Positions 58,965-64,000 of a stretch of DNA of 64,000 nt are shown here, one piece after another. The notes beneath the pieces were generated by a model. It was not told the origin of the DNA, did no database searches, and worked only from the letters and a program-made list of their open reading frames with translations. The position numbers were made by a program, and so were the translations under genes. The first letter of the stretch is position 1. The number at the start of each line of letters is the position of its first letter. This DNA comes from Nephrocerus scutellatus (taxonomy: Eukaryota > Arthropoda > Insecta > Diptera > Pipunculidae), in contig OX352761.1 of assembly GCA_947095585.1 (NCBI GenBank), positions 112,021,890-112,085,889 on the forward strand. Direction: 5' to 3'.

Positions 58965-60600
58965 CAGGGTGTCCGTATGGAAGGTATACTTTTTTGTTTG
59001 ATTAAAATTTTAGTTAATTGAAAAGGAATAGATCTTATGTTTATAAATGGTTTGTTGAATGTTAGCAATTATGTATGGATAAACAATATCAGACAAATCT
59101 CCGTCTCTGTTAGCCTCACAAATGCGGCATCTTTTGAGAATATTTTACATTACATCTTGATAAAGCGGGATGCTAATGTATAAACTAACTGTAGGTGATC
59201 AAACGGTACAAGTTGCATAGCGAGAAAGCAGATCTGGCACAAGCTGAATCTTAAAATGCTCCAAGTGTTTGATCTCTCAAAAAATATCGCACATCGGTGC
59301 TATTGTAGGTGTCTCATAGGCAGGCATGCAGCAGGACTTGGAGTCTCTCGAATGACTTCTGCAAAAGCTGCAGAGGAGGATGAGAAGAACATCGCCCATC
59401 TCATCTGTACTTGTCCAGCCGTATCCCAAGAGGGTAAACTCTAATGGGAGCTTCTACAGCGACACTAATGATCTCATCTCCATTGACATTGGTAGTGTCC
59501 TACGTTTCATACGAAGCTCTAATTGGTTTATCGAGTAGGTGAAGGTAGTAGGTAGTTCCTGATCAGTGTAATATTAAAATGAACCATTACTGTTCTAAGT
59601 GTGTTGGTTTCACTGACAGCCACCTTAACCTAACCTAACTTACATTCCATTTTGAACACATTTCACCCGGTATTTCAAATATTTCATCTCCAATATTTTA
59701 TTTGAGTTGCTCAGAGGTTTCTGGTTTGTTTGCATAAACCTTTTCCTTCGGGTATCTATAAAAAAAATCCCGGGGCTGACAAATCCGGCGACCGTGGAGT
59801 CCAATGAACATCACAATTGCATAAGATAACTTGTTGTGGAAAGAGGTCTCGCAGTAAATCCATTATAGTTCTGGCTGTATGAGATGTGGCACCGTCTTGT
59901 TTGAAACACATATTAATGAAGGCATAGTTAACTTTATTCATTCAGTTGTGACATCAAAGAGTTTTCAATTATGTCACTGTATCGTTCGCCTGTGACAATT
60001 ACCCTTAAGCCGTTTTCAGTTCATAGAAGTAAGGTCCAATGATTCCCCCTGACCGAATTGCACGACAGACTGTCACTTTTAATGGATATAATGGTGACAT
60101 TTACTTAGGATTCTGGCCCCGTCCATAAAAGAAAGTCGTATTGTGGCCAAACCTACATTTTTTAATGAAAATCAGGGTTGTCATGGGTGAGCTGTAACAT
60201 CCAATTGGCATATATACGGCGGCGTAATTAGTCTTGTGGAAACAAATCAAAATCCTTTTGTAGAATTGAGCTCAAAGCAGTTCTATGTAAACCAAGTTCC
60301 TAAGCACGGATGTTGATGGATTCTTTTAAACACTTACTTGGACAGCAGCAATGTCCTCAGTCGATCTTGCAGTACGTCGTGGTCTACGCTAGGGCTTGTC
60401 GGCTACAGACCCTTTCTCTTCGAAGTCATTCACTGCACCATAAATAGTGGGTTTTTTTTGGTAAGTTATTTCCCAAGAAATTTCACGTTACTTTCTTATC
60501 GTTAGAGTAATCGATGATTGACTTGAAAAAAATGTTTAAACAATAAAACGCGATGTTTTATCGAATATTTTTCCATAGTAAATTTGCCACGTCTTTACTC
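58965..60600 (-). mobile_element. IS630-Tc1-mariner transposon remnant, with a LOA insertion
   Basis: Minus-strand frames give a DNA-binding part, GSVADKP.RRPRRTARSTEDIAAVQV (about 60320-60430). The catalytic region reads FKQDGATSHTARTIMDLLRDLFPQQVI and DVHWTPRSPDLSAPGFFL (59756-59941), matching the FQQDGATAHTA and PPRSPDLSAPDFFLW motifs of these transposases. The tail is EGKGLCKQTRNL-like near 59700. A possible end, ACAGGGTGTCCGTATGG, is at about 58963. Many stops are present. The terminal repeat on the other side was not found. Confidence 0.65.
59200..59645 (+). mobile_element. LOA-type LINE 3' fragment
   Basis: The frame at 59256-59444 reads GRHAAGLGVSRMTSAKAAEEDEKNIAHLICTCPAV, the LINE tail with its CxC motif. 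It is followed by 'gaaccattactgttctaagtgtg', homologous to the hairpin region at 44745-44770, and ends CCTTAACCTAACCTAACTT. It separates the mariner-type coding remnant from its putative terminus. Confidence 0.7.
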
Positions 60601-60699
60601 TACGACTGCCGGCAAAACAAAGTAGTGTATCTTACCCCGCTTTTATTGACAAAATGAATTTTTCTAAAGTTTACCCTAAAGTGTATAAAATACATTACC

Positions 60700-61780
60700 A
60701 ATTTATTACATAAATTATATGTAACAAATAAAAATTAACATTTGAGCATGATAACTTCTTATTAATTAATTATTGTATATAATTTCTACAAATTCTGGCG
60801 TACAACTACACCCACTTGCACCCCGCTGCCGGTGCCAATGACTGTCATATATTATCTTTTCCATAAAATTTCAAAATCAGCTGCAAAACTTGTTTAACTG
60901 CGATGAACAAATTCCACAAACATGTTTAGAATATACGAGTTTCGTAACTCTTTTAAAAAGAAATAAAACGGACTTAAACTAGTTTAAGTATCCCAGTGTG
61001 TCAAAGAAACTACAATGGTTGGGGAGTTTTTTTTTTAAAGAAAAAAAAATCAATCAATGTTCTGAGTGATCGGTCTGCTGAACACATAAGAGACCGATAT
61101 TTGTGTCTGTCACACTTGCTTACTTATTTATTATAGCTTGTGGTGTTTAGATTGGTTAAGTTTTAACCACGTCCTAGGCGGATCGAACAATAAGGTAATA
61201 GCACCTAGCAAATTTATCAAAAATAAAAGTTTGGACGGGGCCGTGTTGGGGCGCACAGCCGTTGGTTTGACGTTAAACGTCTATGTCAGCGAGTCGCTTT
61301 TAGTTTAAAGGATTTAAATGGATAGGAAAAATGACTAAAAGAAATTTTAGTATAAAACAGAAACTGAATGGCACATAATTATTTATTTCGAGTTGTATTC
61401 GACGACAATTTTGTTTGACATTGGCCTGTGATATAAGAAATAAAACACATAAGGCATAATATTAACATAAATGTGTCTGGTGAACGTACAATCTATAGTG
61501 GTATTGCCCAGAGTTATAGGTTCTGTAACTGATTCCGAATTCACTATATCCCTCAGTTCGGAGACGTCTTCGACAGATATGTGGGAGCTGTATTCACTCG
61601 ATAGATCCGTTAGTACAGGTATAAACACCAGTAGAGGTGCTCGCAGAATCGGTGTTGTTCACTGATCGTGCCGTGGTAGCTTTGTGACGCTACAGAATGA
61701 GTCTCGCTCGCCTAACACCGGACATTGGGGTACCTGTACGTGACTCTTAGCCTCCCAATTCCAATAATCCATCTTTATAC
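60700..61780. other. Noncoding DNA with one unclassified open frame
   Basis: The minus-strand frame 61383-61628 (81 codons, acidic, SSEYSSHISVEDVSELRDIVNSESV) is of moderate complexity. I cannot match it and see no start context or splice signal that supports it. It may be a fragment of an old element. Confidence 0.3.
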
Positions 61781-61782
61781 AT

Positions 61783-61985
61783 CTTTATAATAATAATAAT
61801 TGCCGGAACCAAACGGCGAATTGAGAAGTTTTCCGTGACAAGTTATTACTCTCGGAATGTTTGTCACCCATTCGCGAGAGGTGGGACCCCGTGGCAAATA
61901 CTTTTGGTGTTACTGGGATACGAACCACGAACCCCCTGCTCAGAAGTCCATGCTCTTATCCACTGAGCCACGGCGCCTTCTATAT
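61783..61985 (-). repeat. tRNA-derived SINE, short variant
   Basis: The head and the first part of the body match the 57629-57926 copy. About 100 bases before the tail are absent, and the AATAATAATAATT tail joins directly to the body at about 61800. The flanks share an imperfect 'tatacat.tttat' (about 61776 and 61982). Confidence 0.8.
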
Positions 61986-61989
61986 ACAT

Positions 61990-64000
61990 TTATATAGGCT
62001 AACTTTATATTTTTACATATAAATATTGTCCAATTACACTACATTGATATATCTAAATAAACTCAATCCACAAATACATAAATCACCGCATTAGCACATG
62101 CAAGTTGTTGAATAAAAATGAGTGTGCGCTTCGGTTTTAGACAATCTGCGCGGTTACCCTTCCACGACAACCCGTCCGACCGAAACGTAAACTCAAGATC
62201 GTGTCTGCGATCTGTCTATATACGTTAAAGAATGACACCGTACTTACGTCTGTCTCTAAGACTAATATTTAGGGATTTATTAAGGCAAGACGATAGACGA
62301 TGCTTAGATTTTAAAGACGATTCATGCTAAAATTAGTTTCTCAAGCCAAGCATTCAAGCATTTGCCCTTACTATGACGTAGTGTAGCATATGAGCATTTT
62401 TCCTAAACGAACGTCTTTGGCAGCGTATACTGTGTACTAAAAAGAGTGTATTTACTATGGGACTTTAGCCTTCTTTCAGTTTATAGTTTGTCAACTCATT
62501 TAGAAACATCAGAAATGTAATTTGGATCAACTTGTCTATTTGTCTTACAATCACACCACAGCATTATTTGTAAGCCTTAAAATGTCGGTGTAAACTTTTA
62601 TTAACGGTAACAACAGACCTGCAAAGCTGCGTCAAGTCATCACCAGCTGAATACGAGTTATGTTGATACTGGTAAATATATTTTTTAATTATAAAAGTGC
62701 CTTTTTGCTTGCCGATACCTCTACCTCTACCTCATACCTATATTTTATGGTGTGCCCTAGTGGCAAATGAAAATTTACGATTAATATTTAACTTCTTTTT
62801 GCTCATAACGAACAAGCTTTTCGTAGCTTGTAATTTACGCCAGTCTTTCTACAGCAATATCAACAAAAGTCTATTAAGATTTATTATTGTCACTCAGAGT
62901 ACGGGTTTCCATGTATTTCTATCGACACACATAATAATTAAATTCGAATATCCAGACCGAGTGCATATATAAATATGGCAAACAATTATTTTATTTTATG
63001 CAATCGCAGTGGACTGTATCGTTGACTTGGAAATGCAGTGACCAGTGCAATACAGATGCATGGAGAAGCATAAATCACATATCGCTTGCACTTGCACCGC
63101 ATATCCAACAGAGCGTTCAGCCACACCGCACAGTTCAGGAAACGATAATTTACCCGAGACTCTCTGCAAGAGGGCGAATGTGCCGGACAGGACTAGTTGG
63201 CTGGTGAAAATGTGAACTGTGGGCACGCGTTGTGCTGTTCTCCAGAACAGTGTGCGCACTCCCATCCATTATTTTAAGACTGAAATCTCGTAAACTGTAC
63301 TAAAGCCTTCATTAATGCTAATTTAAGTTTTCCAGTTTTTCATTTTGTTTTAAACGTTCTGTACTACATTCCTTTATTTTATTATTTTCTTTTTAGTAAA
63401 ACTTCTCTTAATGAAATTTTATCGCGTGCTAATTCCAAAGCCAAAGTAATTGTTTTAGATGTAGATAAATTGGGTGCAATTTATTTCTATCTTATATCGG
63501 GATTTAAATGTGAATGTTAATGTGCCCGCAGCTTTTTTTACTCAGTACAAATGTCTTCAACAGTGGACAATAACGATGGAAGAAGATTTTTTTTTTGTAA
63601 GTATCAAGGACATACTTTTAATATATAACGTTCTCCCTTATGTGGCCAATTGTACTGGAAAATTCATGCTTCGAACTGGCATTAATTACAAAGCAGAAAA
63701 GTCAACAGTCTGGTCGTGCTGTCCTTCGATGTCCGCCATGATAAACCATTTCGTTTCCATTATTTAAGCATTAATAAGCTCGCAAAACTTCTGAACCTTT
63801 ATGTGCTAAGTGTGTTCGTCTAAATCAGTACTCGACGCTTACGAAGATAAGAGTTTTATTATATTTTGTGAAGAAAATGTGCGTCCTGCACAACGTAACC
63901 GACCGAACTTAATTTTTTATATGATGGCTAAATTCGTGATATAATTTTTAGTTGTCTCTCTATTACGATAAATTTCCATTAAACATTTACCCTCACATGC
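61990..64000. other. AT-rich noncoding DNA
   Basis: No gene, RNA or element is recognised. Open frames of 69-97 codons (62697-62972, 62996-63265, 63474-63767) have no recognisable motifs. Confidence 0.45.

Larger units (their letters stand above)
57241..64000 (+). other. Probable first intron of the Jdp-type gene
   Basis: No sequence coding for the HPD loop (His-Pro-Asp) with a splice acceptor is visible after the donor at 57241. The interval holds a SINE, a dispersed repeat, a LOA fragment, an IS630-Tc1-mariner remnant and a second SINE, all in noncoding DNA. Confidence 0.5.

Noticed and set aside
61383..61628. Host gene on the minus strand
   Set aside because: The frame is short, has no start context, splice sites or known motif.

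Overview
The window looks like nuclear DNA from an insect, most likely a fly (Diptera). It is AT-rich. It has spliced genes with GT donors, a TATA-driven single-exon secreted-protein gene, tRNA-derived SINEs, and a dense load of decayed non-LTR retrotransposons of the LOA, RTE and CR1/Jockey types, the LOA type being typical of Diptera. I see no bacterial operons, CRISPR arrays or rRNA genes.

Host genes are few. (1) A complete single-exon gene at 29121-30524 (+) encodes a 467-residue secreted protein, with a TATA box and an initiator-like site upstream and a poly(A) signal downstream. (2) The first coding exon of a DNAJC12/Jdp-type J-domain protein lies at 57154-57240 (+); I did not find its later exons in the remaining 6.7 kb. 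(3) An acidic first coding exon of an unidentified gene lies at 45601-45795 (-) with a good splice donor. (4) A weak candidate exon lies at 14919-15042 (-).

Most of the rest is transposon debris. I use these working names. RTE-A: 7-9.9 kb and 26.7-27.2 kb. RTE-B: 38.5-40.6 kb. RTE-C: at least ten copies, ending in GTAGAGCCAAATATGATGATG. LOA-type with RNase H and ACCTAACC-like ends: 27.4, 35.6-37.4, 43.3-44.8, 48.8, 54 and 59.2-59.6 kb. CR1-like: 2.3, 16.2-17.4, 32.9, 40.7 and 47.3-48.7 kb. Jockey-like: 17.5-18.4 and 53.2-53.9 kb. DNA transposons are a mariner fragment (42 kb), an IS630-Tc1-mariner remnant (59-60.6 kb) and a Helitron helicase fragment (20.7-21.1 kb). A tRNA-derived SINE family has four copies, three with clear target-site duplications. 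A short dispersed repeat (ATTAACTTCGCG family) occurs about ten times.

The interesting biology is in how these elements nest. There is a SINE split by an internal LINE fragment, and two RTE-C copies each hit by a roughly 45-base stub of the same family with its own target duplication. One RTE-C copy is flanked by 61-base direct repeats. One RTE-A tail splits a GGTCTTGAG minisatellite, and two CR1-like copies lie in opposite orientations. I did not find a clearly new functional system. The best candidates for new biology are the RTE-C insertion behaviour and the possible SINE/LOA shared 3' hairpin.
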